A stretch of DNA of 64,000 bases from Acinetobacter seifertii (GTDB lineage Bacteria; Pseudomonadota; Gammaproteobacteria; Pseudomonadales; Moraxellaceae): positions 1,357,204 through 1,421,203 of the forward strand of contig NZ_KB851200.1 of NCBI RefSeq assembly GCF_000368065.1, in the 5' to 3' direction. This document shows positions 7,560 through 16,960 of this stretch, in pieces. Each line of letters opens with the position of its first letter. The first letter of the stretch is position 1. Made by a program: the position numbers and the translations under genes. The notes below the pieces were generated by a model. It worked only from the letters and a program-made list of their open reading frames with translations. It searched no databases and was not told the DNA's origin.

Positions 7560-8789
7560 TTATTTAACTGGCGTAACTTCTAATGACTTATCAACTACAC
7601 CGAATTTTTTAAAGATTTTTGCACGACGTTTTGGTGAAATATTTGCTTTATTTAAATCACCTTTGTAGTGATCAAATACACGCTTGTCCATCATTTTAAA
7701 CCACAGTGAAGGAATTAATGCTGGTAGCAACATACTTGCATAACCACTTGGTAACTCAGGTGCTTCATCAAAATGACGCAGTGCTTGGAATGGACGAGTT
7801 GGATAAGCATGGTGATCTGAGTGACGCTGTAACTGATATAAGAACAAGTTTGTCACTACGTTGTTATTATTCCAGCTATGCTCTGGCATTGTACGCTCAT
7901 ATTGGCCGTTTTCTTTTTTCTGGCGTAGCAAACCATAATGCTCAATATAGTTAATAATTTCAAAAAGACTAATACCGTAAAATGCTTGCGTCGCTAAATA
8001 CGGAATCGTACCTTTACCAAAAAGTCCAATCATCGAACTATGAAAAGCAGCAGTCATACCCCAGCCTTGCAGTAATTCATTATCGAGTGACCAAAACTCT
8101 TTACCTTTACGTTTTAATCGGTTTTTCTCAATTTCAATTGCTGACTTGAAAGAACCAATAACTGTACGCGGCCAGAATTCATAGAATGTTTCCCCCATAC
8201 GTGAAGAAGCAGGGTCTTCAGGCGTTGCCGCACGCTTATGATGGCCATATGGATGCTCAATACGGAAATGGTTGTAACCTGTAGGCACCAAAGCAAGATG
8301 AGATAAAATATGGTCAATACGATCATGCTTATGGCTTAGTTCATGAGCAGTATTAATCGCAATACCATTAATTGCACCCATAGAAATACCAAGTAAAATT
8401 TTATCTATAAAAGAAGTAGTTTTACGGCTTGTTAAATAACATGCATAAACGTTTGCTGCATATTGTAATGGGATAAAGCTCTTCACCAAACGCGAATAAT
8501 ACGGATCTTTTTCTAGAAGTTTAATTTCTTCGTCAGTTGGATTACGTGCATCTTTACCAATAATCGTATCAATTGCAGGAATCACAACATGTAATAAAAG
8601 TGGGCCACCCAAAGCAAATACTTTCTTTAATGGGCGTGGACCAAAATGGTAACCAGCTAAAATACCTAAACCAATTACAGGTAAAGCCGGACTAATCATC
8701 CATAAATAGCGCTTACGATCTATCTAACGCATAGACGCTGGCACTGGCATAAGTTCTTGCTGAACATTTACTGGTGCATTCATAGTCAT
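7560..8789 (-). pseudogene. alkM: Alkane 1-monooxygenase with an in-frame amber codon at position 22
   Basis: The protein is an AlkB-type di-iron membrane hydroxylase that oxidises n-alkanes to 1-alkanols. The His boxes are intact: HELSHKHD, EHPYGHHKRAATPED and LQRHSDHHAYPTRPFQ, with several membrane helices. The natural start is the ATG at 8789, preceded by AGGAAAT, giving MTMNAPVNVQQELMPVPASM; 409 codons is the usual length. Codon 22 (8726-8724) is TAG in the same frame, after which IDRKRYLWMISPALPV continues the family sequence. Translation could restart at the ATG at 8699, but that lacks a good ribosome site and would remove the start of the first membrane helix. The neighbour alkR, divergently oriented, is its expected activator. 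Either a recent nonsense mutation or a sequencing error. Confidence 0.85.
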
Positions 8790-8954
8790 ATTTCCTTTTT
8801 CTATATATCTATATAGTTAAAGAAATACCATTTGCTTAACAGTTGTAACCGTCCAAAAAACCTATTTCAAAGTCTTTGGCATTTTCTTCCACTTTTTTGA
8901 CCTAAAAACACATGTTGATCTATTCTTACAGCTCACTATAATTTTATTAAAATA

Positions 8955-9920
8955 ATGATTGATCGCGTAAACATGGATGCACTAAGTAAATTTTTTGATG
9001 ATATCCACTTAAATAAGTCAGAATATATCTATATCAAAGCACAAAATGAATGGGCTTTTAAAACACAAGATCAATCTGCTTTACTTGCTTATATCGTTTT
9101 AACCGGTTCTGTATATATTCAAATAAATGCTTCAGAAAAAATAACAGCTAAGGCTGGAGATATTATTTTAATTCCCTCTGGAAAAGCTCACCATGCTACA
9201 GACTCAAAAGCGACTGCAAGTAAACTTGTAGATCCTGTCGATATTACTCCGTTATTTAACGGACATCGACAAGACCCGATTGAGCTCGGTTCAGCAGCAT
9301 CTGAAAATACATTACTGCTCTGTTTACGCTGTCAAGTTGATACGCATATGGCAGGACCACTTATTAATGCATTACCACCTATCATGCATATTCAACGAGA
9401 GAATCAAACCACTCCTCCTGAATGGTTGCAAATAGGACTGTATTTTTTAGCAGTCGAAACACAAAAAATTCAACCTGGGCATGACAAGATTATCGATCAT
9501 TTAGTGAGCATTCTTTTAATTGAATGTATTCGTGATCATATTCAACAAATGTCAGATCAGCAAAACTGGTTAGGTGCCTTAACTCACCCTGAGCTGAGTA
9601 ATGCTCTATCAGCAATTCATAGTCAACCTGAAGCAAGCTGGACTGTTGAATCATTAGCTGAACAATGTTGCATGTCACGATCTAAGTTTGCCAATCTTTT
9701 TAATAGTATTATTGGTGAACCTCCTCTTACATATTTACAGCATTATCGCTTTCGTTTAGCGAGCCAATATCTGCGTACAAGCAATTTATCAATTCAACAA
9801 ATTTCAAATAAAGTCGGTTATTCTTCAGAAACAGCCTTTAGTCAAGCATTTAAAAGAGTATTTGATTTATCGCCTAAACAATATAGACAAAACTATGTTG
9901 GGAGCAGTCTAGATCAGTAA
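8955..9920 (+). CDS. alkR: AraC/XylS-family activator of the alkane hydroxylase gene
   Basis: A 321-residue AraC-family regulator. The N-terminal half is a cupin-like sensor domain (SVYIQINASEKITAKAGDII, about residues 50-75). The C-terminal half has the paired helix-turn-helix: VESLAEQCCMSRSKFANLF and IQQISNKVGYSSETAFSQAF, ending SPKQYRQNY. It is divergent from alkM across 165 bp, the arrangement known for alkM-alkR in Acinetobacter, where AlkR activates alkM in response to long-chain alkanes. AlkR appears intact although alkM carries a nonsense codon. The gene symbol rests on context plus family. Confidence 0.8.
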   Translation: MIDRVNMDALSKFFDDIHLNKSEYIYIKAQNEWAFKTQDQSALLAYIVLTGSVYIQINASEKITAKAGDIILIPSGKAHHATDSKATASKLVDPVDITPLFNGHRQDPIELGSAASENTLLLCLRCQVDTHMAGPLINALPPIMHIQRENQTTPPEWLQIGLYFLAVETQKIQPGHDKIIDHLVSILLIECIRDHIQQMSDQQNWLGALTHPELSNALSAIHSQPEASWTVESLAEQCCMSRSKFANLFNSIIGEPPLTYLQHYRFRLASQYLRTSNLSIQQISNKVGYSSETAFSQAFKRVFDLSPKQYRQNYVGSSLDQ

Positions 9921-9921
9921 T

Positions 9922-9947
9922 AAAAAAAGCGCCGAAGCGCTTTTTTT
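9922..9947. terminator. Bidirectional terminator between alkR and ppiD
   Basis: A GC-rich stem (GCGC...GCGC, loop CGAA) flanked by seven A's on the left and seven T's on the right serves both convergent genes. Confidence 0.85.
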
Positions 9948-9959
9948 ATTACATAAATT

Positions 9960-11825
9960 TTATTTGATTTTAGCGTGTGACTTTAAGTATTCGCTGTAAT
10001 CTTCAAGTATTTGCTGCCCACGAGACTGGCGATAAAGCTGCTGTAATTGCTTTAACTGGTCAGCTGGCATAGCATTTACCGCAGCTGAATTTACATTAGA
10101 TACAGCAACAACGACTAACTCATTTGGTAAGTTTGCTGTTGTAACAGACCACATACCAGGTTTTGGCGTAGGAACACTAAATGCTGCACGCTCAATTGCA
10201 CGTTTCAAACCTTGTGAGCGAGTAAATACACCTGCAGATTCAAAAGGTACCTTATTTTTTGCAACAACCTGTTCAGCTGGCTGAGTTTTGAATTCAGTCA
10301 ACATTGTAGCAATTTTTGCTTGAGCCGCTTTACGTGCTTTTTCATCGATTACTTTAGCTTTCGCTTCATTCATCGCTTGAGCAATTGGTTTAACACCAGC
10401 TGCATGATAGTCACGTACTTTAATCCAGACTGTATCGCCATTCGCTAATTGAATATTTGATGAAGCATTACGATCACCATTTTTCACATCATCGTTAAAC
10501 AATTTAATTTTTACGTTTGGATCACTTAATTGCGGATTTTGAGTAGCTAAAGTTACACCATTTAAAGATTCAATTTTTGTACCTTTAACTTGTTGTACAA
10601 CTGCATCTAAAGAATCATTACCAACAATCGTTTCATTCAAACTATTAACGGTATCTGAATAAACAGTAGCAACTTTATTCTTTTCAACTTCTGCAGTTAA
10701 GCGTGCCTTCTCAGCATAAAATGAAGGAATTTGAGTCGCTGGGGTTTCTGCTTCAATAATATGGTAACCATATTGTGTTTTTACTGGCTGTGAAACTTGA
10801 CCATTTTTCAAACTTAAAACAGTTTTATCAAATGCATCAGAGAAAATACCAGGTGCATATGCCTCAACTAAGCCGCCTTTCGCTTTCGAAGTTGGATCTT
10901 CTGAAAACTGGGCTGCTGCTTGAGCAAATGAAAGACCACCTTGGATTTTTGCGTATACATCTTTAGCAAGCTTTTGGGCTGCTGCATCATCACGACCATC
11001 AGTCGTAATAAGAATATGTTTAACAACACGTTTAGCATCTTTTTGCTGAGTTTCTACAAACTTCGCATAGGCTTGCTTAAGCTCAGCATCTGTTGCTGGT
11101 GCAGGCTTCGCCATTAAAGATGGAGATAAGACAACATAATCCACATCAACTGAAGCAGGCTGTTTAAACTCATTCTGATGTTTGTTGTAATAGTCAGTAG
11201 CTTCTTGATTCGATGCAGTTAAGCCAGTTTTATAACTGTCTAACTTGATACTAGCCAAATGTAATGTACGTTGTTCTGTTTGCAAATTCGCAATTTGCAT
11301 TAAATCAACTTTACTTACTAAAGAATAATCTGAAAAAGTTGAAGTCAACATTTTTAAAGCGTGATCTTGACGCAAGCTCGCAATTAAAGCTTGGCTTGTC
11401 ATACCAATCGAACGCAAATAATTTTCATATAATTTTTGTGAAAACTGGCCATTTTCTTGCAAACTTGGCTGTTGAGCCAACATTTGCTCAATTTGAGCAT
11501 CACTTAAAGAGATACCGAGTTTTTCAGCTTGCTGAATAAGTAAATTACGAGATACCAATATATCAAGTGCTTTCGCTTGAATTACCGGTAAATTAAGTAA
11601 ACTTTCATCACCCTTTACAGCAGCTAAATATTGTTCTTTATACCTTTGCGTTAAAGTTTCAAGGTCTTTTTTTGATATGTCCTGTCCATTGACAGTTTTT
11701 GCGACATCTGCCTTGTTTCCCCTATTAAAATATCCATTAATACCTACAAGCGCTAAAGGGGTCAAAAACAAAATTAAAAGGACTTTGCCTAGCCAACCCT
11801 TAATGACTGTACGAAAAGATTCCAT
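9960..11825 (-). CDS. ppiD: Periplasmic folding chaperone PpiD (inner-membrane anchored)
   Basis: A 621-residue SurA/PpiD-type protein. One membrane helix at residues 14-30 (KVLLILFLTPLALVGIN) anchors it with the bulk in the periplasm. A SurA-like chaperone region follows, then a parvulin domain recognisable by RVVKHILITTDGRDD, FAQAAAQFSEDPTSKAKGG and QYGYHIIEAE, and a C-terminal chaperone region. PpiD assists proteins emerging from the Sec translocon. The downstream neighbour in most gamma-proteobacteria, and here upstream of it on the same strand, is the HU gene, supporting the assignment. Confidence 0.92.
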   Translation of the reverse strand: MESFRTVIKGWLGKVLLILFLTPLALVGINGYFNRGNKADVAKTVNGQDISKKDLETLTQRYKEQYLAAVKGDESLLNLPVIQAKALDILVSRNLLIQQAEKLGISLSDAQIEQMLAQQPSLQENGQFSQKLYENYLRSIGMTSQALIASLRQDHALKMLTSTFSDYSLVSKVDLMQIANLQTEQRTLHLASIKLDSYKTGLTASNQEATDYYNKHQNEFKQPASVDVDYVVLSPSLMAKPAPATDAELKQAYAKFVETQQKDAKRVVKHILITTDGRDDAAAQKLAKDVYAKIQGGLSFAQAAAQFSEDPTSKAKGGLVEAYAPGIFSDAFDKTVLSLKNGQVSQPVKTQYGYHIIEAETPATQIPSFYAEKARLTAEVEKNKVATVYSDTVNSLNETIVGNDSLDAVVQQVKGTKIESLNGVTLATQNPQLSDPNVKIKLFNDDVKNGDRNASSNIQLANGDTVWIKVRDYHAAGVKPIAQAMNEAKAKVIDEKARKAAQAKIATMLTEFKTQPAEQVVAKNKVPFESAGVFTRSQGLKRAIERAAFSVPTPKPGMWSVTTANLPNELVVVAVSNVNSAAVNAMPADQLKQLQQLYRQSRGQQILEDYSEYLKSHAKIK

Positions 11826-11912
11826 AAGTATTCCAATATTTTATTTCGAGGAGAATTTTAACTGAAAAACCACAATGAATGAATGAGCAATATTGGTCAA
11901 TTCAGATTTTTA

Positions 11913-11940
11913 ATAAAAAACGCGCCTATATTGGCGCGTT
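11913..11940 (-). terminator. Terminator of hupB
   Basis: AACGCGCC (11919-11926) pairs with GGCGCGTT (11933-11940); on the minus strand the stem is followed by a T-run (complement of the AAAAAA before 11921). Confidence 0.85.
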
Positions 11941-11956
11941 TAATCATCTTAAAAGA

Positions 11957-12229
11957 TTAAGCAACTGAATCTTTAAGACCTTTACCAGCTTTAAAGCTAG
12001 GTACTTTTGTTGCTTTAATTTGAAGCTCTTCACCAGTTTTAGGGTTACGGCCAGTACGTGCAGCACGTTCTTTAACACTGAAAGTACCGAAACCAACTAA
12101 AGTTACTGTGTCACCTTTTTTTAGTGCTTCAGTAATAGACGCAATTGTCGCATCGAGTGCCTTGCCTGCATCAGTCTTAGATACTCCCCCTTTTTCAGCA
12201 ATTGCATCGATTAATTCTGATTTATTCAT
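11957..12229 (-). CDS. hupB: DNA-binding protein HU, beta type
   Basis: A 90-residue nucleoid protein with the HU/IHF signature [20 protein letters not shown], the family N-terminus [18 protein letters not shown] and the C-terminus [11 protein letters not shown]. It is 131 bases upstream of ppiD on the same strand with a strong terminator between, so it forms its own abundant transcript. A second HU/IHF-family gene, ihfB, occurs at 43.3 kb and differs clearly in its N-terminus. Confidence 0.95.
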   Translation of the reverse strand: MNKSELIDAIAEKGGVSKTDAGKALDATIASITEALKKGDTVTLVGFGTFSVKERAARTGRNPKTGEELQIKATKVPSFKAGKGLKDSVA

Positions 12230-12398
12230 GAATAAAACATCCTCTTAATATCGTTTGTTTAAGGTCCAAGGCTATAGTTTAAAAGGCCATGACGCCTTTA
12301 TAGCAATGCTTTGGGGGAAAACGCAATACTAGAGCAGAGCTTTTAGCAAAAATAAATGCTAAAAAACTGTTATATATTTGCTAAATCCCTACATTTTT

Positions 12399-12854
12399 TT
12401 ACTTTTCATTCAATTTTGCCTTCAATTTTTGATTTTCTTCAATTAAAGCATCAACCTTTATATGCAGTTGAACCAAGAGTTGTTCTATATGCTGTAAATC
12501 CTTAGGAGTAACTAAGCCAATTCTATTTAAAGAATGATTCACACTGGTATCTAAGATTTTTTCAACTTTGTCTTTGGTGTCAGAAACAGACTCTTTGGCT
12601 TTTTCGGTTACTTTACCAACAGTTGTATCAGCTAAATCACCTGTTTTAGACTCAAGCTCTTCACCTACTTTGACTAGCGAGTCAAATAGTTTATTGCCTT
12701 CTTCTTCAGCACGAGAAAAAGCACCTAGACCTGCTAACCAGATCTGTTTAGTATACTTTCTAAAATCTAATGCAGACTTCCTAGAACTTTTTGATTTTAA
12801 TTTATTTTTTTCTCCTTGCTCTTCTACTTGTGTTTCTATATTTGCATTATCCAT
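12399..12854 (-). CDS. Phasin-family granule-associated protein
   Basis: A 151-residue protein with the phasin/PHA granule-associated signature TKQIWLAGLGAFSRAEEEGN followed by amphipathic helix (FDSLVKVGEELESKTGDLA), a KEK-rich helical stretch and a C-terminal coiled coil ending ENQKLKAKLNEK. Phasins coat polyhydroxyalkanoate granules; some relatives act in other roles. I choose the ATG at 12854 because AGGAG lies about nine bases upstream; a longer frame begins at 12905 but has no ribosome site. No PHA synthase is in the window, so the cellular role here is uncertain. Confidence 0.75.
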   Translation of the reverse strand: MDNANIETQVEEQGEKNKLKSKSSRKSALDFRKYTKQIWLAGLGAFSRAEEEGNKLFDSLVKVGEELESKTGDLADTTVGKVTEKAKESVSDTKDKVEKILDTSVNHSLNRIGLVTPKDLQHIEQLLVQLHIKVDALIEENQKLKAKLNEK

Positions 12855-13064
12855 TGATCTAAGCTCCTGATCGGATGAGACAGACGAAGTCTTATTTAAC
12901 CACAAAATATTCTTATAATATCAAAGTCAAGACTTGATACATTTATGAAACTGTTCTACAAAACAATCATGTCATGTAAATATATTTAACAGGACATTAT
13001 GCTAAGTTTGAGATAGGATGTCTCATTCCCTCAATTAATCTCTAATATTTAAGGATAAACTTTT

Positions 13065-13712
13065 ATGAGTGAAACGCAACAAAGACAAAAACATCCACGT
13101 CTGTTGCTGAATATTGTTCTAATTATTTTAGAAACTTTTTTCTCATTTATTCTCACCCACGATGGTGTTCTTCGCTTGCAAGCGAAAAAGTTTATCGCTA
13201 ATAAAATCACAATCCGCATTAATAGCTATTTGCCATTTTTCGACTTCTATGTGCAATTTACTGAAAAAGGCTTGCTATTTGATATTCACTCATATGACCG
13301 TCGTATTGACTTAGAAATAAATAGTACACTTATTGATCTTATCAAGATTTTCGCTTTCTCAAATCAACGCAGTTTAAACAACATGCGAATTGATGGAGAT
13401 TCAGAAACTAAAAAAGAACTCATCGATTTAATTTCACATCTCACATTACCTAAACTTCTAGCAGACTGGAAACAATGGTTTAACACGCCAGATGACGAAG
13501 CTGAGACACTTGCTTCACGCAAAAGAATTGCCCCATTACTTGAAAAAATCGATCAACAACGTTCAGAGATCAATTCATTAAATGTAGAAATTAAACAATA
13601 TCAGAATCGAATTGCACGTTTACAGCAACGCCAACGCAATATTAACTTGTGCTTTGGTATAATTAGCCTAATATTTTTTGCTTATTTGATATATAATTTA
13701 TGGGCAGCATAA
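13065..13712 (+). CDS. UbiJ-like (SCP2-type) protein with coiled coil and C-terminal membrane helix
   Basis: A 215-residue protein. The first 140 residues resemble the SCP2-like UbiJ accessory factor of ubiquinone synthesis: a HDGVLRLQAKKFIANKITIR start, an alternating beta region and a MRIDGDSETKKELIDLISH helix followed by a Trp-containing LLADWKQWF. Residues about 155-190 form a coiled coil (KIDQQRSEINSLNVEIKQYQ) and the last 20 (LCFGIISLIFFAYLIYNLW) a membrane helix. The UbiJ relation is my inference from pattern; ubiJ usually sits between ubiE and ubiB, which are not here. Transcription is likely independent of iscR downstream. Confidence 0.5.
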   Translation: MSETQQRQKHPRLLLNIVLIILETFFSFILTHDGVLRLQAKKFIANKITIRINSYLPFFDFYVQFTEKGLLFDIHSYDRRIDLEINSTLIDLIKIFAFSNQRSLNNMRIDGDSETKKELIDLISHLTLPKLLADWKQWFNTPDDEAETLASRKRIAPLLEKIDQQRSEINSLNVEIKQYQNRIARLQQRQRNINLCFGIISLIFFAYLIYNLWAA

Positions 13713-13758
13713 CTCATTTTTTTCTATTCTGATCCTACACTTGAATTAAAAATAAAAA

Positions 13759-13790
13759 AACTTGACTATTTTAGTCGGGATTCATAAAAT
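13759..13790 (+). promoter_or_regulatory. iscR promoter with a type 1 IscR box
   Basis: TTGACT (13762-13767), a 17-base spacer and TAAAAT (13785-13790) form the promoter. The stretch TTGACTATTTTAGTCGGGAT fits the type 1 IscR operator (GACT-N5-AGTC core), which holo-IscR binds to repress its own operon when Fe-S clusters are plentiful. It overlaps the -35 and spacer. Confidence 0.85.
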
Positions 13791-13823
13791 CCTATTATCT
13801 AGTCTTAACATGTGTATCGAATC

Positions 13824-14297
13824 ATGCGCCTTACAACTCGCGGTCGCTACGCAGTGACTGCTCTACTTGATTTAGCTTTGCAGCCAACTGAACAAACGAT
13901 CACGCTCGCCGAAATTGCCGCACGTCAATCTATTTCAGTTGCTTACTTAGAGCAGTTGTTCGCTAAACTTAAGCGTCATGGGTTAGTTTCTAGTGTTCGC
14001 GGTGCAAATGGTGGTTACCATTTGGCTCGAAACGCTGATGAAATTACTGTGTTAGAAATCATTGAAGCCGTAAATGAAACCGTTGATGCAACGCGTTGCG
14101 ACCATAAAGGTAACTGCCAAAATGGTGCAATGTGTCTGACTCACGATTTATGGCAAGAACTCTCTCATCATATTGCCGACTATTTAGCCAAAATCACTCT
14201 TGCCGACCTCATTAGCCGAGACAACGTTCAAACTGTTGCACTACGCCAAAATGTGACTGGCATAGATTCAGCTCTTTTATCGGGTACAGGTATTTGA
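13824..14297 (+). CDS. iscR: Fe-S cluster-sensing repressor IscR
   Basis: A 157-residue Rrf2-family regulator. The N-terminal winged helix begins [18 protein letters not shown], and the [2Fe-2S] ligands appear as C-x5-C-x5-C-x2-H in [18 protein letters not shown] choose the ATG at 13824, matching the family start; a GTG four codons earlier also lies in frame. It is the first gene of the isc operon and is followed one base after its stop by iscS. The operator upstream indicates autoregulation. Confidence 0.95.
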   Translation: MRLTTRGRYAVTALLDLALQPTEQTITLAEIAARQSISVAYLEQLFAKLKRHGLVSSVRGANGGYHLARNADEITVLEIIEAVNETVDATRCDHKGNCQNGAMCLTHDLWQELSHHIADYLAKITLADLISRDNVQTVALRQNVTGIDSALLSGTGI

Positions 14298-14298
14298 T

Positions 14299-15516
14299 AT
14301 GAAACGTCCAATTTATCTTGATTACGCAGCAACCACTCCAGTAGATCCGCAAGTTGCAGAACGTATGATGGAGTGTTTAACTTTCGACGGTACCTTTGGT
14401 AATGCTGCATCTCGTTCCCACGCTTATGGCTGGCAAGCAGAAGAAAAAGTTGAATATGCACGTGAGCAAGTCGCAAATTTAATTAAAGCTGACCCACGTG
14501 AAATCGTTTGGACTTCTGGTGCAACCGAATCAGATAACCTTGCTCTTAAAGGTGTAGCTCAATTCTACGCTTCTAAAGGCAAACATATCATTACAAGTAA
14601 AATTGAACACAAAGCTGTTCTAGATCCTTGTCGTGAATTAGAAGAACAAGGTTTTGAAATTACTTACCTAGAGCCACAACCACAAACAGGTTTAATTACT
14701 CCTGAGATGGTGAAGGCTGCCCTTCGCCCAGATACTATTCTTGTTTCTCTTATGATGGTAAACAATGAAATTGGTACAGTTACAGATGTAGCGGCGATTG
14801 GTGAATTAACACGTGCCAACAAAACATTTTTCCATGTAGATGCAGCACAAGCAGCTGGTAAAGTTGATATCGACTTATCTACTATGAAAATTGACCTTAT
14901 GAGTTTCTCTGCTCATAAAATTTATGGTCCAAAAGGTATTGGCGCATTATATGTACGTCGTAGCCCACGTGTTCGCTTAAAAGCACAAATTCATGGTGGT
15001 GGTCATGAGCGTGGTATGCGTTCTGGTACTTTGGCTACTCACCAAATCGTAGGTATGGGTGAGGCTTTTGAAATCGCAGGCAAAACCATGCATGCTGAAC
15101 AAGAGCGTCTTCGTAAACTTCGTGACAAACTTTGGAACGGTTTACAAGATCTTGAACAAGTGTTCTTAAATGGTCATCCAACTCAAAACGTTGCAAACTA
15201 TTTAAATGTCAGCTTTAACTTTGTTGAAGGTGAATCTTTAATGATGTCGCTTAAAGATGCTGCCGTATCAAGTGGTTCAGCTTGTACTTCTGCAACTTTA
15301 GAGCCTTCATATGTTCTTCGCGCATTAGGTTTATCTGATGAGCTTGCACACAGCTCAATTCGCTTTAGTTTTGGTAAATACACGACTGAAGAAGACATTG
15401 ACCACGTGCTTACAATTACCAAAGCCGCTGTTGAGAAATTACGTGAACTTTCTCCGCTTTGGGATATGTACAAAGAAGGTATCGATCTTTCTACAGTTGA
15501 ATGGGCAGAACACTAA
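14299..15516 (+). CDS. iscS: Cysteine desulfurase IscS
   Basis: A 405-residue PLP enzyme that takes sulfur from cysteine for Fe-S assembly and tRNA thiolation. It opens with [20 protein letters not shown], carries the PLP lysine in [14 protein letters not shown] and the persulfide cysteine in [16 protein letters not shown]. Length is typical for IscS. The start codon lies one base after the iscR stop, so translation is probably coupled; the ribosome site is weak. Confidence 0.97.
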   Translation: MKRPIYLDYAATTPVDPQVAERMMECLTFDGTFGNAASRSHAYGWQAEEKVEYAREQVANLIKADPREIVWTSGATESDNLALKGVAQFYASKGKHIITSKIEHKAVLDPCRELEEQGFEITYLEPQPQTGLITPEMVKAALRPDTILVSLMMVNNEIGTVTDVAAIGELTRANKTFFHVDAAQAAGKVDIDLSTMKIDLMSFSAHKIYGPKGIGALYVRRSPRVRLKAQIHGGGHERGMRSGTLATHQIVGMGEAFEIAGKTMHAEQERLRKLRDKLWNGLQDLEQVFLNGHPTQNVANYLNVSFNFVEGESLMMSLKDAAVSSGSACTSATLEPSYVLRALGLSDELAHSSIRFSFGKYTTEEDIDHVLTITKAAVEKLRELSPLWDMYKEGIDLSTVEWAEH

Positions 15517-15582
15517 TTATTGAAATTAGTGTTTTAACCCTCATATTAATATTAGGCTGACCCCGAGGTTTGGAGAAGCGAA

Positions 15583-15969
15583 ATGGCTTATAGCGAAAAG
15601 GTAATTGATCATTACGAAAATCCACGTAATGTTGGTGTTTTAGACAAAAACTCTGAAAATGTTGGTACAGGTATGGTGGGTGCACCTGCATGTGGCGACG
15701 TGATGCGTTTACAGATCCAAGTAAATGACAGTGGCGTAATCGAAGAAGCACGCTTTAAAACTTACGGTTGTGGTTCTGCAATTGCATCAAGTTCTCTTGT
15801 AACTGAATGGTTAAAAGGCAAAACTCTTGATGAAGCTCAAGCAATCAAAAATATTGATATTGCGACTGAGTTAGCTCTTCCACCAGTAAAAGTTCACTGC
15901 TCTGTTTTAGCTGAAGATGCGATTAAAGCTGCGATTGAAGATTATCGTAGTAAAAAGTCAAAAGCTTAA
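15583..15969 (+). CDS. iscU: Fe-S cluster scaffold IscU
   Basis: A 128-residue scaffold on which IscS builds [2Fe-2S] clusters. The three conserved cysteines are in GAPACGDVMRL, KTYGCGSAIASSS and VKVHCSVLAED, and the LPPVK motif recognised by the HscA chaperone is in ELALPPVKVH. A strong GGAG-type ribosome site (TTTGGAGAAG) precedes the ATG. It is placed between iscS and iscA. Confidence 0.97.
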   Translation: MAYSEKVIDHYENPRNVGVLDKNSENVGTGMVGAPACGDVMRLQIQVNDSGVIEEARFKTYGCGSAIASSSLVTEWLKGKTLDEAQAIKNIDIATELALPPVKVHCSVLAEDAIKAAIEDYRSKKSKA

Positions 15970-15999
15970 TTTGTTACCATTATAAACGTTGGAGTTTTC

Positions 16000-16320
16000 A
16001 TGATTCATTTAACTGAAAATGCTGCGACTCATATTAGCAATTACCTTAAAAACCGAGGTAAGGGTGAAGGCATTCGCGTTGGTGTGAAAACTTCTGGTTG
16101 TTCTGGGTTGGCTTATGTTCTCGAGTTTGTAGATGAAATCGATGAACATGATCAAACTTTCGAACAGTTCGGCGTTAAGGTTTTTGTAGATCCGAAAAGC
16201 CTAGTTTATTTAGAAGGCTTAGAAATGGACTATGTTAAAAATGGCCTTAATGAAGGGTTCGAATTTAACAATCCTAATAAAAAGGGTGAATGTGGTTGTG
16301 GTGAATCTTTCACTGTTTAA
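16000..16320 (+). CDS. iscA: A-type Fe-S carrier IscA
   Basis: A 106-residue HesB/IscA protein that carries clusters to [4Fe-4S] targets. Its ligand cysteines are in [15 protein letters not shown] and the C-terminal GECGCGES. It has GGAG upstream of the ATG. It is the last gene before an intra-operon hairpin that may lower expression of the chaperone genes downstream. Confidence 0.95.
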   Translation: MIHLTENAATHISNYLKNRGKGEGIRVGVKTSGCSGLAYVLEFVDEIDEHDQTFEQFGVKVFVDPKSLVYLEGLEMDYVKNGLNEGFEFNNPNKKGECGCGESFTV

Positions 16321-16344
16321 TCCTCTCCTTTCCTTTTTCTCATT

Positions 16345-16371
16345 AAAACAGTGTCTATCAAGCACTGTTTT
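16345..16371 (+). terminator. Intra-operon hairpin between iscA and hscB
   Basis: AAAACAGTG (16345-16353) pairs perfectly with CACTGTTTT (16363-16371) across a 9-base loop. T-run is short (TTTT of the stem plus TAATG). It may attenuate transcription or stabilise the upstream message. Confidence 0.5.
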
Positions 16372-16403
16372 AATGTATTTAATTAACGCGGATCCCATTT
16401 CTA

Positions 16404-16922
16404 ATGAATCATTTTGAGTTGTTCAATTTACCTGTGGCACTCGATATCGATTTGGCAAGCTTAAAATCAAATTTCTTGAGTTTGCAGCAACAATATCATC
16501 CAGATAAAGCCTCAGATAAAGATCAAGCATTGATCAAATCAAGTGAAATCAATCAAGCTTTTAAAACACTATCACAAGTAGATAGTCGTGCTGCTTATCT
16601 TTTAGCTCTTAAGAAGCAAGATCATCATCTTGATCAATCTATTAGTGATTTTGAATTTCTACAATCTGCTTTAGAACTTCGTGAACAACTTGACGAAGCG
16701 ACAACAACTGAACATTTACGTACTTTAAAGCTAGAAGTACAACAATGGATTGATGGCCTGGTTCGTGAATTCAAAATTGATTACAGCGAAGAAGATTGGG
16801 CTGAAGCACGTGATACAGTACGTAAGTTACGTTTCTTTCAACGTGTTTTGAACGATATTGATAAAGCAGAAGATCAACTGTTAGATGAAGAAGACAGCTT
16901 TGATTTAGACGATGATTTTTAA
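16404..16922 (+). CDS. hscB: Fe-S co-chaperone HscB
   Basis: A 172-residue J-domain protein that brings IscU to HscA. It opens MNHFELFNLPVALDIDLA, has the HPDK motif in QQYHPDKASDKD at about residues 33-36 and a C-terminal three-helix domain (LKLEVQQWIDGLVREFKIDY) that binds IscU. The C-terminus is very acidic (LLDEEDSFDLDDDF), a little longer than in E. coli. Position between iscA and hscA confirms it. Confidence 0.95.
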   Translation: MNHFELFNLPVALDIDLASLKSNFLSLQQQYHPDKASDKDQALIKSSEINQAFKTLSQVDSRAAYLLALKKQDHHLDQSISDFEFLQSALELREQLDEATTTEHLRTLKLEVQQWIDGLVREFKIDYSEEDWAEARDTVRKLRFFQRVLNDIDKAEDQLLDEEDSFDLDDDF

Positions 16923-16960
16923 TTTTGCTTTTTCTATTTTATTTTCAAGGGATTTAACTC

